Shown piece after piece: positions 45,926 through 55,820 of a DNA stretch of 64,000 nt. Within the stretch, counting starts at the first letter, position 1; each line of letters begins with the position of its first letter. The position numbers were made by a program, and so were the translations under genes. A model generated the notes under the pieces. That model was not told where the DNA came from. It saw nothing but the letters and a program-made list of their open reading frames with translations, and did not search any database. Source of the stretch: Paraburkholderia sp. BL21I4N1 (GTDB taxonomy: Bacteria > Pseudomonadota > Gammaproteobacteria > Burkholderiales > Burkholderiaceae); contig NZ_PVEN01000022.1 in assembly GCF_002973525.1 (NCBI RefSeq), positions 38,022-102,021 on the forward strand, read 5' to 3'.

Positions 45926-46459
45926 TTAGTTGTTGGAGAAAAGCTGGTCGTATCCGCATCCAAGCAGAAGCCAGCCTGGACTTTCGTCCTGATCGACGAG
46001 CAATCTGATTTCTTTCTTACCCACCGCCTTGCGATAGTCGACGCCGTGCCAGTGCAACTTCTCCCGCATCGCCACCGTGCCGCTGTCCTCATGCATGTCG
46101 CCGATGCGAGCTGCCCATTGGTTTGCCGTGTCGATTTCCTGGCCTACCGGTGCAGGAATGGCGAGCAGCATCTCACGTGGCGAAACGAGTGAAACGAGAT
46201 TCGACGTCGCGCCCCACGCGGTAATCGGCTTCCTGGTTTGCCATGCGAGATCTACGCCCTTGGGCCGTGAGGGCAGACTCACGAAATCCGGTACGCCGTT
46301 GCTATCCATCCGGTCGATAAAACGCTGGATTTGCCGTGCATCGAGTTTGCACTCGACGAAGCCCGCGATCGTTTTCATGTCGGAGACCGATTGCGCATGG
46401 GCGAGTGGTGTCATGGCGACGCAGCAGACTACGATCGACAGAGTCAAAAAGTGTTTCAT
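45926..46459 (-). CDS. Secreted protein of the T6SS cargo island
   Basis: 177 residues with a signal peptide (MKHFLTLSIVVCCVAMTPLAHA, cleavage after AHA). The mature part has no motif I know; it includes one Cys near residue 36 and another near the end (LLLGCGYDQLFSNN). ATG 46459 is chosen for the signal peptide. It lies 18 bp upstream of rhs and 7 bp after the OB-fold gene, so it belongs to the same transcript. A role in the periplasm is likely: immunity, or an adaptor. Confidence 0.65.
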   Translation of the reverse strand: MKHFLTLSIVVCCVAMTPLAHAQSVSDMKTIAGFVECKLDARQIQRFIDRMDSNGVPDFVSLPSRPKGVDLAWQTRKPITAWGATSNLVSLVSPREMLLAIPAPVGQEIDTANQWAARIGDMHEDSGTVAMREKLHWHGVDYRKAVGKKEIRLLVDQDESPGWLLLGCGYDQLFSNN

Positions 46460-46466
46460 TGGCGGC

Positions 46467-46832
46467 TTACCTGAATTTGCAGTCGGTCGCAGCGGGATAG
46501 GTCGTCGAGTACGCACCGAAGCAATGCAGCGTCACTTTCTGACCGATTCGAGGACGGACCTTGTCGGCGCTCGCTTTGTCGGCAAAGCTCACGCGCACTG
46601 CCGTGTCGGGATCGTCACCAAGCTTTCCGACCACGTCGTCATCCGTGAGGCCTGATTCCAGTGAGAGAAGCTTGCCTGTCAACGCGAGCGGCTTGTCGGT
46701 AAACTTCGAGGCCGCGTCCGACTCGCTGTCGTACTGCGAAGCCATCGCGGCCGCGGTGATCTTCAGTTCGGCCGCACCGGATGCCGTCGAGGCGATGAAG
46801 AGGGCGAGCGCCAAGAACATCGTTTTTTTCAT
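46467..46832 (-). CDS. Secreted OB-fold (tRNA_anti-like) protein
   Basis: 121 residues. Signal peptide MKKTMFLALALFIASTASGAAE. The mature part (ITAAAMASQYDSESDAASKF, then DKPLALTGKLLSLE and ATAVRVSFAD-type strands, KVRPRIGQKVTLHCFGAYS) fits the small exported OB-fold family often called tRNA_anti-like. The downstream gene starts 7 bp after its stop. Function unknown. Confidence 0.7.
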   Translation of the reverse strand: MKKTMFLALALFIASTASGAAELKITAAAMASQYDSESDAASKFTDKPLALTGKLLSLESGLTDDDVVGKLGDDPDTAVRVSFADKASADKVRPRIGQKVTLHCFGAYSTTYPAATDCKFR

Positions 46833-46875
46833 GTCGAGTACGAGAGGGGTCGAGTGGAGGTCGATCGGTGCGGCA

Positions 46876-49800
46876 TCAAACAATGCCTTTGAGCGCGGGC
46901 ACTGCGCCGCGGGCGGATTGCGCGATCGAACTGATTTCCTTCGCGGCGCTGGCGACCTGACTGGCTTGTGATAACCCTGCGCTCGCACCGGCGGGTAGCG
47001 CCTTGGTGAGTGCGTTTTGGGCAAGCCCCATGGCCTGGCCTTTCGCCATCGCGGCGAGGCCGCTGGCGCCTTGTGAAGCCGTACCAGCCAGGCTGGCCAG
47101 TTGCGACGCGCTGCTTGTGGCGGAACTCATGGCGCCGCCTGCCGTGCTCATTGCGCTCGTTGCGGCGCCGGCCGCTGAGCCTGCGCCTCCGGCCGCGCCA
47201 GGCAAGAAGGACGCCATTTGCGCTGCGGATGCCGCATCGCCCGACACGCTGAGTGGCTCGGGCGGCCATTTGATGCTCTTGAAATAGTTGGCCGGCTGCG
47301 ACGGATCGCGCGGATCGTTGCCGAACTGCACCTGTGCCACGCCTGGCGGCAAGCCGCTCACGGTCATGCGGCCGTTAGCATCAAGGGCGCCTTGGCGCAG
47401 CATCCCGCCGTTTGCATCGAGTACGGAAAATTGGCCACCTTTGACGGGCTCACCGTTCGCGTATTGATGGAGCAGGTCAAGTTGCCCTGGCTGATCGGGG
47501 CGCGCCGCCGGCAGCGGGTATCCTTGGCTCGTCGGACCATTGAAGCTGTGCTGCGCACCTTTGACATCGATTTTGCCCGGCGCGTGAATATCGATGTTGC
47601 CGCCTGAGATGCGGATGTACGCGCCACCGCTCGTCAACAGGATTTCCTGATCGGCGGCGACCTCGATTTTTTCGGTGGCCGAGAGCAATCGGAATGTTTT
47701 CTGCGCGGTGAATTCCACATTGTCGGACTGCGCTTTGATCTCGACTTTTCCCTTGGCCGCGAAGAACTTCATGCCCGCGTTCTGCACGAACAGGCTGATC
47801 TTTTCGCCCACGCTCGCTAGCAGCGATTTGCCGGTCGCGATGTGCGTGCTCTGGCCGCTGACCAGATTGACGTGCTCGTTCGCCGCGATGTGGCTCGACT
47901 TCTGCGTCGACATGGCGATGCCGGCCGGTGTCGCGAACAGCAGGATCGGTTCCCTGAACGTGTTCGCGTTGCCCGTGCCGCCGCCTGCTGTGTTGCCGCT
48001 GCTGCTGCCGGTGGCTCCGGATACGCTGTTCCGGGTGGCGTCGGTGAATGACTTCAGTGAGTTGTAACCGTCTTTCAGGCTCCCGGCCTGGTGCGTTTCG
48101 CTCGCCTGGCTCAGCGACTCGATCACGCTCTCCGAATTGACCAGTTGGCTGTTTGCGTCGCGTACGTCCAGAGGTTGGCTCGATGCGCCCGTTGTCGGAT
48201 GCGTCGATACGACCATGCCCTGTGCGGCCCTGATCGCGCCATACGCGTCTGACTTGAGATCGAAGCCGCTGCCCAGATACTCGCCGCGCGCGTTGCCGCT
48301 TTGCGCAATCAGATAACCCAGGTGCAACTGCGCATTCGTGCTGCTGCTGTAAAGCTGCACGCGATTCTGACCGGTGGCGTCGTCCATCACCATCTGGTTG
48401 TAGCCGCTGCCCTGGTACTCCTTCGACTTGTAGCCCGACAGGATGCCGTTCGAATGCCAGTCCGGCTTCTTGGCACCGTTGTACACGCGACCGGTGACGA
48501 TCGGCTTGTCGCAGTCGTTATCGAGGAACGACACGATCACTTCTTCGCCGACGCGCGGTACGTGCACCGCGCCATAGCTACCGCCAGTGTCGGACTGCGC
48601 GACCCGCATCCAGCATGACGCGTTTTCATCGCCGTCGTTGAGACGATCCCAGTGCATCAGGACTTTGATGCGGTTCAGCGGGTCCGTGTACACCTCTTCA
48701 TTCGCCGGACCGACAACGGTCGCGGTTTGCATCGACATTTCGGGCTTGTGATGCTCGAACGGACTGCGGAACGGGATGGTTTTGCGTTGCGCCTCGACGG
48801 CGGCCATGAAGAAGCCTTCGCTGCCGTCGCTGGCTTTGACGGTCAGCGCGGCGTCCGCGCTGTGTGCGGCACGCGCTGCGGCGACCGCGCCTTTCAGGCT
48901 GTGCGGGAAGTCTGTCGTCCCGCCTGAAACGGGCAGGTTGTTCTCGATGACCCAGTCGAGCGCAATGACCGCGAACTGGCGCTCCTGTTCGCTGCCCGTG
49001 CTGTGGTCGGGGTGATCCTGCAGTTCGAACCAGCGGCCCGCGTCAATGCGGCGTACTGCGCCCACGCCGTGGAAGCGCTTTGCGCGCGATTCCCATTCTT
49101 CCATTCGGACCCTGGCGAGCTGGTCGCCACGGTCCTGCTTGCCGTAGGTGTAGGCGCCGGTGTACTCGTACACCTCGGCCTGCTGCGGCAGCTCGCCCTG
49201 TGTGGCGAGCGTCGGGATCGTCGTGCTCTTGGGATTGGCCGGTGCCGACGGAGCCTTGTAGTCGAACGTGCGGGTCGTGAGCGTCGTGCTCTGTAGCGTG
49301 CGCGTGCCGCTCCATTGCACGAAGGCGTCGGTTTCGCTGTTCGTGCCTGAGCGGTAAAAGTCGACCGCCTGCGGCGAGAGTGCCGGGAGGCTGCCGATGT
49401 CGTCCGTGATGACCAGCGTGTGCGATTTACCATCCGTGGCCTGCTCGAAATAACCGAACAGGCCTTCGGTTTCCATCAGCCGGTGACAGAAAGTCCAGTC
49501 GTCCTCGTATTGCACGCAGAATGAACGCTGCGGCAGGGTATTTCGTAAAGCAAAGCGGAATGCACCCTGCGCCTGGGGGTGCATATTGAATACGTCGGTG
49601 ATGATTTCATCGGCCGGTTTATCCTGCCAGATTCGTGCATCTTTTCTGAAACGCAGGAAATGCATCCACGACACAAACCCGATCTGATAACTGGTCAGCG
49701 CGCTGTCCGAGCCCAGACGGCGCGCTGTATGGACATAACCGTGATGCGGGGCGTACGACTGGTCGGCTTGCTGGATCCACAGCGTGACGGGCTGGGCAAT

Positions 49801-49995
49801 CAGCTTCTTGAGTTCGATATTGTCGTTGGTGGAAACGGTGTCCAGCGTGAATTCGTAATCACGGCCCAGACGTGAATGGCCCACCAGTCTTTGCGGCAAC
49901 AGGACATTTGCGCCCAATGGCGTGTCCAGTTTCAGCAGACGGTCGCTTTGCAACAATCCGCCTTTTATCGCCGTGATTAAGTCCTGTGCCCCCAT
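46876..49995 (-). CDS. Type VI secretion tip protein VgrG with extended C-terminus (copy B)
   Basis: 1039 residues, about 150 longer than copy A. The first 539 residues are nearly identical to copy A (gp27 and gp5 folds), followed by a diverged DUF2345 region. After the DUF2345 end (HSFNGPTSQGYPLP) a beta-rich segment (QLDLLHQYANGEPVKGGQFSVLD ... MTVSGLPPGVAQVQFG) looks like a transthyretin-type domain, used in some VgrGs to hold effectors. The last 130 residues are Ala/Gly/Ser-rich with glycine-zipper character. First gene of the island in transcription order; its leader is shared with copy A. Confidence 0.94.
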   Translation of the reverse strand: MGAQDLITAIKGGLLQSDRLLKLDTPLGANVLLPQRLVGHSRLGRDYEFTLDTVSTNDNIELKKLIAQPVTLWIQQADQSYAPHHGYVHTARRLGSDSALTSYQIGFVSWMHFLRFRKDARIWQDKPADEIITDVFNMHPQAQGAFRFALRNTLPQRSFCVQYEDDWTFCHRLMETEGLFGYFEQATDGKSHTLVITDDIGSLPALSPQAVDFYRSGTNSETDAFVQWSGTRTLQSTTLTTRTFDYKAPSAPANPKSTTIPTLATQGELPQQAEVYEYTGAYTYGKQDRGDQLARVRMEEWESRAKRFHGVGAVRRIDAGRWFELQDHPDHSTGSEQERQFAVIALDWVIENNLPVSGGTTDFPHSLKGAVAAARAAHSADAALTVKASDGSEGFFMAAVEAQRKTIPFRSPFEHHKPEMSMQTATVVGPANEEVYTDPLNRIKVLMHWDRLNDGDENASCWMRVAQSDTGGSYGAVHVPRVGEEVIVSFLDNDCDKPIVTGRVYNGAKKPDWHSNGILSGYKSKEYQGSGYNQMVMDDATGQNRVQLYSSSTNAQLHLGYLIAQSGNARGEYLGSGFDLKSDAYGAIRAAQGMVVSTHPTTGASSQPLDVRDANSQLVNSESVIESLSQASETHQAGSLKDGYNSLKSFTDATRNSVSGATGSSSGNTAGGGTGNANTFREPILLFATPAGIAMSTQKSSHIAANEHVNLVSGQSTHIATGKSLLASVGEKISLFVQNAGMKFFAAKGKVEIKAQSDNVEFTAQKTFRLLSATEKIEVAADQEILLTSGGAYIRISGGNIDIHAPGKIDVKGAQHSFNGPTSQGYPLPAARPDQPGQLDLLHQYANGEPVKGGQFSVLDANGGMLRQGALDANGRMTVSGLPPGVAQVQFGNDPRDPSQPANYFKSIKWPPEPLSVSGDAASAAQMASFLPGAAGGAGSAAGAATSAMSTAGGAMSSATSSASQLASLAGTASQGASGLAAMAKGQAMGLAQNALTKALPAGASAGLSQASQVASAAKEISSIAQSARGAVPALKGIV

Positions 49996-50048
49996 ACCGC
50001 CTCTTATTTACGCAATTGCGCCCCCGCGCTGTCGCGCAATAATACAAA
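48380..50048. repeat. 1.67-kb repeat, copy B (5' part of vgrG and leader)
   Basis: Partner of 38413-40081 in direct orientation. The near-identity ends at the leader near 50048 and inside the gene near 48380, while the rest of the two vgrG genes differ clearly. Confidence 0.9.
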
Positions 50049-50241
50049 AGATTAGCGGGTTAGCGCAATCAAGATGGTTGGTGCAATTGTTAATTCGGAA
50101 TTTATTGCGGATTTATTTAATGCTGATTAGGTAACGGAAAAATATCCCGGATTAAAAGAGAGGAATGGGGTTGGGCGCTTATTTATCGATGCCCGCGCAC
50201 ACTTACCATGCCAACGCGAATGCGGCTTGGTCGAACTATCA

Positions 50242-50278
50242 AGAAAAAAGACCCATAAGCTTCTTAGCTTATGGGTCT
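50242..50278 (-). terminator. Intrinsic terminator of gyrB
   Basis: 13-bp perfect stem AGACCCATAAGCT / AGCTTATGGGTCT with a 4-nt loop, followed on the minus strand by TTTTTTCTT. Confidence 0.92.
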
Positions 50279-50309
50279 CAGATTTTCAGGCTATGCGTTC
50301 AGCTACAGA

Positions 50310-52781
50310 TCAAACATCAATATTCCCCGCCCGCAACGCATTCGACTCAATAAACGCTCTCCGCGGCTCCACATCATCGCCCATGAGCGTCGTAAAGATC
50401 CCATCAGCCGCAATAGCATCCTCAATCTGCACACGAAGCAAACGACGCACGGTCGGATCCATCGTCGTTTCCCAAAGCTGCCCAGGATTCATCTCCCCGA
50501 GCCCCTTATAGCGCTGCTTGGAAATATTGCGCTCAGCATCAGCCAGCAACCACTTCATGGCACTCTTGAAGTCGGTAACAGCCATACTCCGCTCACCGCG
50601 CTTAATCACCGCCCCAGCCTGGATCAACCCCTTAAACGTATTAGCCGTATTAAGCAGCTGTCGATAATCCGCAGTCAGTTGAAACTCTTCATCCAGCACA
50701 AAAATCTTCTGATTCCCGTGATGCGACCGCGCGACGCGCAACGAGCGCAGCTCACGCACTTCGTCATACATCGTCGTCACGCGAACTTCAGGCTTCAGCG
50801 GTTCATCGCGCAACTTCGCTTCCATAGCCTGAGCCGAAGCCTCGGCCGCTTCCTCGCTGGACAGGTCCATCACGACCCCATCCATCACCGCCTCAAGCGC
50901 GCCAGCGTCATACAACCGGCTCAACCGATTCACCACCGCCTGCGCGAGCAAATAAGCACGAGCCAACTCACCCAGCGCATCGCCAGTAATCGGCGTAGCG
51001 CCTTCAGCCGGCACCAGTTCCGAGCCCTGCAACGCCAGCTTCAAGATATGAGCATTAACCTCGGACTCATCCTTCAAATACCGCTCATCCTTACCCGCCT
51101 TGATCTTGAACAGCGGTGGTTGCGCGATATAAATAAAACCACGCTCGATCATCTCCGGCATTTGACGATAGAAGAACGTCAGCAACAGCGTTCGAATATG
51201 CGCGCCGTCCACGTCAGCATCGGTCATGATGATGATGCGGTGATAACGCAGCTTCTCCAGGTTGTAATCGTCTTTGCCGATCCCACAACCCAGCGCGGTA
51301 ATCAGCGTGACGATCTGTTCCGAAGAAATCAGCTTATCGAACCGCGCTTTTTCAACGTTCAGCACCTTGCCGCGCAGCGGCAAAATCGCCTGAAACTTCC
51401 GATCACGACCCTGCTTCGCCGAGCCACCTGCCGAGTCACCCTCGACGATATAAATCTCGGACTTCGCCGGATCCTTCTCCTGGCAATCCGCGAGCTTCCC
51501 GGGCAAGCCAACGCCGTCGAGCACGCCCTTACGACGCGTCATTTCCCGCGCCTTGCGAGCCGCATCCCGCGCGCGAGCCGCGTCGACGATCTTGCCGACA
51601 ATGATCTTCGCGTCATTCGGCGTTTCGAGCAGGTACTCTTCGAGCGCCTTCGCAACCACATCTTCCACCGGCGCGCGCACTTCCGACGAAACCAGCTTGT
51701 CTTTCGTTTGCGCGCTGAACTTCGGCTCCGGCACCTTCACCGACAACACGCACGACAACCCTTCGCGCATATCGTCACCCGACGTCTCGACCTTCGCCTT
51801 CTTCGCGATGTCGTGATCGTTGATGTATTTGTTCAGCACGCGCGTCATTGCCGCACGCAACCCGGTCAGGTGCGAACCACCGTCGCGCTGCGGAATGTTA
51901 TTGGTGAAGCACAGCACGTTTTCGTTGTAGCTGTCGTTCCACTGCATGGCGACTTCAACGGCAATGCCGTCTTTCTCGCCGCTCACATGGAAAATATTCG
52001 GGTGCAGCACAGCCTTGTTCTTGTTGATGTACTCAACAAAACCCTTCACGCCGCCCACGAACGCGAAATCTTCTTCCTTACCCGAACGCTGATCCGTCAA
52101 ACGAATCCGCACACCGTTATTCAGGAACGACAGTTCGCGAATCCGCTTGGCCAGTATGTCGTAGTGATATTCGACGTTGCCGAAAATCGTCTCATCAGCG
52201 AGGAAGTGCACTTCGGTACCGCGGTTCTCGGTATCGCCCACCACCTGAATCGGCGAGACGGCCACACCATCGATTTCTTCGATAATGCGGTTCTGCGGCA
52301 CACCACGGTGAAACTCCATGAAGTGCTTCTTGCCGTCGCGGCGAATCACGAGACGCAACCACGCCGACAGCGCGTTCACGCACGACACACCCACGCCGTG
52401 CAAACCACCGGATACCTTGTAGCTGTTCTGGTCGAACTTGCCGCCGGCGTGCAGCTCCGTCATCACGATTTCAGCGGCGCTGCGCTTCGGATCGTGTTTG
52501 TCGTCCATCTTCAGACCGGTCGGCACGCCGCGGCCGTTGTCGGTGATCGAAATGGAGTTATCCGCGTGAATGATCACCTGGATGTCGTTGCAATGCCCGG
52601 CCAATGCTTCGTCGATCGAGTTGTCGAGCACCTCGAACACGAGGTGATGCAAACCGGTGCCATCCGATGTATCCCCGATGTACATCCCCGGCCGCTTGCG
52701 CACCGCCTCCAGACCTTCGAGGATCTGAATGGACGAGGCGCCGTAGCTGTTGTCGGGTTGCGTATTGTTCGTTTCAGTCAT
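50310..52781 (-). CDS. gyrB: DNA gyrase subunit B
   Basis: 823 residues, the ATPase subunit of gyrase. GHKL ATPase motifs: EAVRKRPGMYIG, VFEVLDNSIDEALAGHC (Mg-binding Glu-Asn), GRGVPTG. Toprim motifs EGDSAGGSAKQGRDR, LRGKVLNVEKAR and TDADVDGAHIRTL. The C-terminal part ends RRAFIESNALRAGNIDV, the conserved gyrase end. The longer form of about 800 residues is typical for proteobacteria. It follows dnaN, which has its own terminator, so gyrB probably has its own promoter. Confidence 0.98.
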   Translation of the reverse strand: MTETNNTQPDNSYGASSIQILEGLEAVRKRPGMYIGDTSDGTGLHHLVFEVLDNSIDEALAGHCNDIQVIIHADNSISITDNGRGVPTGLKMDDKHDPKRSAAEIVMTELHAGGKFDQNSYKVSGGLHGVGVSCVNALSAWLRLVIRRDGKKHFMEFHRGVPQNRIIEEIDGVAVSPIQVVGDTENRGTEVHFLADETIFGNVEYHYDILAKRIRELSFLNNGVRIRLTDQRSGKEEDFAFVGGVKGFVEYINKNKAVLHPNIFHVSGEKDGIAVEVAMQWNDSYNENVLCFTNNIPQRDGGSHLTGLRAAMTRVLNKYINDHDIAKKAKVETSGDDMREGLSCVLSVKVPEPKFSAQTKDKLVSSEVRAPVEDVVAKALEEYLLETPNDAKIIVGKIVDAARARDAARKAREMTRRKGVLDGVGLPGKLADCQEKDPAKSEIYIVEGDSAGGSAKQGRDRKFQAILPLRGKVLNVEKARFDKLISSEQIVTLITALGCGIGKDDYNLEKLRYHRIIIMTDADVDGAHIRTLLLTFFYRQMPEMIERGFIYIAQPPLFKIKAGKDERYLKDESEVNAHILKLALQGSELVPAEGATPITGDALGELARAYLLAQAVVNRLSRLYDAGALEAVMDGVVMDLSSEEAAEASAQAMEAKLRDEPLKPEVRVTTMYDEVRELRSLRVARSHHGNQKIFVLDEEFQLTADYRQLLNTANTFKGLIQAGAVIKRGERSMAVTDFKSAMKWLLADAERNISKQRYKGLGEMNPGQLWETTMDPTVRRLLRVQIEDAIAADGIFTTLMGDDVEPRRAFIESNALRAGNIDV

Positions 52782-52843
52782 GGATTTTTTCCGGTTCTGC
52801 GTTACTGCAAGGTTGCTGCTCGGGACTTTTCAAAACACCATAA

Positions 52844-52876
52844 AAACGCCAAAGGGGCACTGCGCCCCTTGGTGTC
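52844..52876 (-). terminator. Terminator-like hairpin between dnaN and gyrB
   Basis: Stem GGGGC/GCCCC extended by CCAA/TTGG with a bulged A, followed on the minus strand by GCGTTTTTATGG. Confidence 0.75.
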
Positions 52877-52894
52877 TTCTCGGTATTGGACGCG

Positions 52895-53998
52895 TTAGAT
52901 GCGCATCGGCATCACTACGTATTTGAACTCGTCGTTCTCGGGAATCGTGATCAACGCGCTGGAGCTGGCGTCGCCCAGGCTCACTTGCAACATGTCGACC
53001 TTCAGGTTCGCGAGCACGTCGAGCAGATACGTGACGTTGAACCCGATATCGACGCTGTCGCCGTCGTACGCGATTTCCAGTTCTTCCTGCGCCTCTTCCT
53101 GATCGGCGTTGGTCGACATGATCTTCAACTGACCCGGCTCGATAATGCAGCGCACGCCCTTGAATTTGTCCGACGTCAAAATCGCGGCGCGTTGCAGCGA
53201 GCGCTGCAGTTCTTCACGGCCGATCAAAAATTGATTCTTGTGCGACTTCGGAATCACGCGCTGGAAGTCCGGGAATTTGCCTTCCACCAGTTTCGACACC
53301 AGTTCGACCTGGCCGAACGTGAACTTCACCTGCGTTTGCGCGATGTCGATCTTCAGCGTGTCGTCGATGTCTTCCAGCAAACGCTGCAATTCCAGAATCG
53401 TCTTGCGCGGAATGATCACTTCCTGACGCGCGAACGTGCCTTCGATCTTCATCGACGAGAACGCCAGGCGGTGGCCGTCGGTTGCGACTGCCATCAGCTG
53501 GTCGCCATCCACCACCAGCAGCATGCCGTTCAGGTAATAGCGAATGTCCTGCTGGGCCATCGAAAAATGGACCATGCCGAGCAACTGGCGGAACGCCTTC
53601 TGGGGAACCACGAGGTTCGCGCCGTAGTCTTTAGCTTGCGCGACCGTCGGAAATTCGTCTGCGGCGAGCGTTTGCAGCGCAAAACGGCTCTTGCCGGATT
53701 GCACGGTCAGACGCTTGTCGTTCAGCGTGAGCGTGACTTGCCCGTCGGGCATGGCGCGCAGAATGTCGAGGAGCTTTCTTGCTGCCACCGTGGTCGCCAC
53801 CGAATCGCCGCCCACGCCGAAATCGGCACGCGTGGTGATCTGCAACTCGAGGTCGGTGGACAGGAACGACACGTCAGGGCCGTTCTTGGTAATCAGCAAA
53901 TTGGCGAGGATCGGCAACGTATGGCGGCGTTCGACGATGCCGCTCACGGTTTGCAGCGGCCTGAGGAGGTTATCGCGTTCGGTCTTGACCAGTTGCAT
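52895..53998 (-). CDS. dnaN: DNA polymerase III sliding clamp (beta subunit)
   Basis: 367 residues, starting MQLVKTERDNLLRPLQTVSGIVERRHTLPILANLL, the normal N-terminus and length. Ends with the clamp C-terminus FKYVVMPMRI, where the last residues contact the hydrophobic partner-binding cleft. The ring-shaped dimer tethers DNA polymerase. The upstream extension to 54082 is not conserved. It is separated from dnaA by 220 bp containing a GC-rich hairpin (54107-54127). Confidence 0.98.
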   Translation of the reverse strand: MQLVKTERDNLLRPLQTVSGIVERRHTLPILANLLITKNGPDVSFLSTDLELQITTRADFGVGGDSVATTVAARKLLDILRAMPDGQVTLTLNDKRLTVQSGKSRFALQTLAADEFPTVAQAKDYGANLVVPQKAFRQLLGMVHFSMAQQDIRYYLNGMLLVVDGDQLMAVATDGHRLAFSSMKIEGTFARQEVIIPRKTILELQRLLEDIDDTLKIDIAQTQVKFTFGQVELVSKLVEGKFPDFQRVIPKSHKNQFLIGREELQRSLQRAAILTSDKFKGVRCIIEPGQLKIMSTNADQEEAQEELEIAYDGDSVDIGFNVTYLLDVLANLKVDMLQVSLGDASSSALITIPENDEFKYVVMPMRI

Positions 53999-54218
53999 AG
54001 AGTTCCTTCGTTGATATAACGGCCTGCGCGCCTTGCCAGGCAAGCGTTCCAGCTCACAGCCGTGGCCCCCCGCCGGCGCCACGCAGCACCTGCCACAGCG
54101 TGAAATCCGCCCGCGGCCGCCGGGCGGTTAAACCTGTATTGTGCCTGAAAACAGAACCGCCTCACTAAAATGGGGGCGAGTTTGGAAATAAACAGGTCGT
54201 TTTTCCCAGTCGACTTGC

Positions 54219-55820
54219 TTAGCCCTTCAGCGTCTGCTCCAGCACGTGCAATTCGTGGTTCAGTTGCGCGTCCTTGCTGCGCTCGTCGGCGATCTTGCGC
54301 ACTGCGTGCAGCACCGTGGTGTGGTCGCGCCCGCCGAACAGTTCGCCGATTTCCGGCAAGCTCTTCTGCGTCAGCTCCTTCGCCAGATACATCGCGATCT
54401 GCCGCGGCCGCGCGATGTTCGCCGGACGCTTCTTCGAATACATGTCCGCGACCTTGATGCTGTAGAAGTCCGCGACCGTCTTCTGGATGTTTTCCACCGA
54501 AATCTGGCGGTTCTGCACCGTCAGCAGGTCTTTCAGTGCTTCCTTGGTCAATTCGATCGTGATTTCGCGGCCGTGGAACTTCGAATACGCGAGGATCTTG
54601 CGCAGCGCGCCTTCCAGCTCACGCACGTTCGAGCGCAAGTGTTTCGCGACGAAGAACGCGACGTCTTCATTCAGGCTCACGAACTCCGATTGCGCCTTGC
54701 GCATCAGGATCGCGACGCGCATTTCCAGCTCGGGCGGCTCGATCGCCACCGTCAGACCGGAGTCGAAGCGCGAGATCAGGCGGTCGTCGATGCCCGAGAT
54801 TTCCTTCGGATACGTGTCGCTGGTGATAATCACCTGCGCCTTGTTCGCGACCAACGCCTCGAACGCGTAGAAGAATTCCTCTTGTGTGCGCGACTTGCCC
54901 GAGAAGAATTGAATATCGTCGATTAGCAGCAGGTCGAGCGAGTGGTAGTAGCGCTTGAAATCGTCGAAGGCCTTGCGCTGGTACGCCTTCACCACGTCGG
55001 ACACATACTGTTCTGCGTGGATGTAGCGAATCCGCGCGCCGGCCTTGTCCATCAGAAGCTGGTTGCCGATCGCGTGAATCAGGTGGGTCTTGCCAAGGCC
55101 GACGCCGCCATACAGGAACAGCGGGTTGTACGAGATGCCTGGATTGTCCGCGACCTGAATCGCCGCGGCGCGCGCCAACTGGTTGGCCTTACCGGTCACG
55201 AAGTTGTCGAAGGTCAGCACCGGGTTGAGCTTCGAGCGCTCGTACATCGAGTCGTTTTCGCCATTGCCGTTCGAGCTCGCGCTCTGGCCCGGACGCCACG
55301 TGCGACGGGCGGCCGCGGCTTCGTTCGCGTCGAGGCTGGGCAGATCGAGGTCGGCGGCGTCTTCGGCGGCGGCCGATGCCGCGCGCGCGTTCGCATGCTG
55401 CTGCGCGGCGGCGTTCACGCCGCCAGCGCGCGCGGCATGCGCCGCTTGCACGGCGCCGACGGCCGCGTCGACTGCAGCGCCACCGCCAGAATTACCGCCC
55501 ATCGGCGCGGATGATGCTGAAACAGGGCGCGTCGAACCCGGCGACGACGTGGCCTGCGGCGCCCGCATGCCGGCTTTCGGGTCCAACACGAACTGTACGT
55601 CGACCGGGGCTTGCCAGAAATCGCGGGCCATATCCGCGATGCGGCCGGAGAACTGGCTCTTGACCCAGTCGAGCTTGAAGCGGTTCGGCGCGGCAATGCT
55701 AAGCGTGTTCGCAGCGGCGTCGAAGGCGACCGGGGCCAACGGTTTGATCCACGTCACGTACTGCTGGGGCGTAAGCTCACGCTCCAGCAATGCGGAACAG
55801 TGTTGCCAGAAATCGTTCAT
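54219..55820 (-). CDS. dnaA: Chromosomal replication initiator DnaA
   Basis: 533 residues. Domain I is MNDFWQHCSALLERELTPQQYVTWIKPL. A long Ala/Gly-rich domain II follows (about 95-190). AAA+ domain III has Walker A GGVGLGKTHL, Walker B LLIDDIQFF and arginine finger region DDRLISRFDSGLT. Domain IV ends with the DNA-binding signature GGRDHTTVLHAVRKI. MNDFWQHC at 55820 is the accepted start; the open frame to 56000 is not conserved. Binds DnaA boxes such as that at 56019. Confidence 0.98.
   Translation of the reverse strand: MNDFWQHCSALLERELTPQQYVTWIKPLAPVAFDAAANTLSIAAPNRFKLDWVKSQFSGRIADMARDFWQAPVDVQFVLDPKAGMRAPQATSSPGSTRPVSASSAPMGGNSGGGAAVDAAVGAVQAAHAARAGGVNAAAQQHANARAASAAAEDAADLDLPSLDANEAAAARRTWRPGQSASSNGNGENDSMYERSKLNPVLTFDNFVTGKANQLARAAAIQVADNPGISYNPLFLYGGVGLGKTHLIHAIGNQLLMDKAGARIRYIHAEQYVSDVVKAYQRKAFDDFKRYYHSLDLLLIDDIQFFSGKSRTQEEFFYAFEALVANKAQVIITSDTYPKEISGIDDRLISRFDSGLTVAIEPPELEMRVAILMRKAQSEFVSLNEDVAFFVAKHLRSNVRELEGALRKILAYSKFHGREITIELTKEALKDLLTVQNRQISVENIQKTVADFYSIKVADMYSKKRPANIARPRQIAMYLAKELTQKSLPEIGELFGGRDHTTVLHAVRKIADERSKDAQLNHELHVLEQTLKG

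Noticed and set aside
50271..52898. 875-codon open frame antisense to gyrB
   Set aside because: Shadow of the gyrB codon pattern; its translation has no recognisable domain.
53999..54218. Origin of replication between dnaN and dnaA
   Set aside because: No consensus DnaA box or AT-rich cluster here, only a GC-rich hairpin; the dnaA-rpmH gap is the better candidate.
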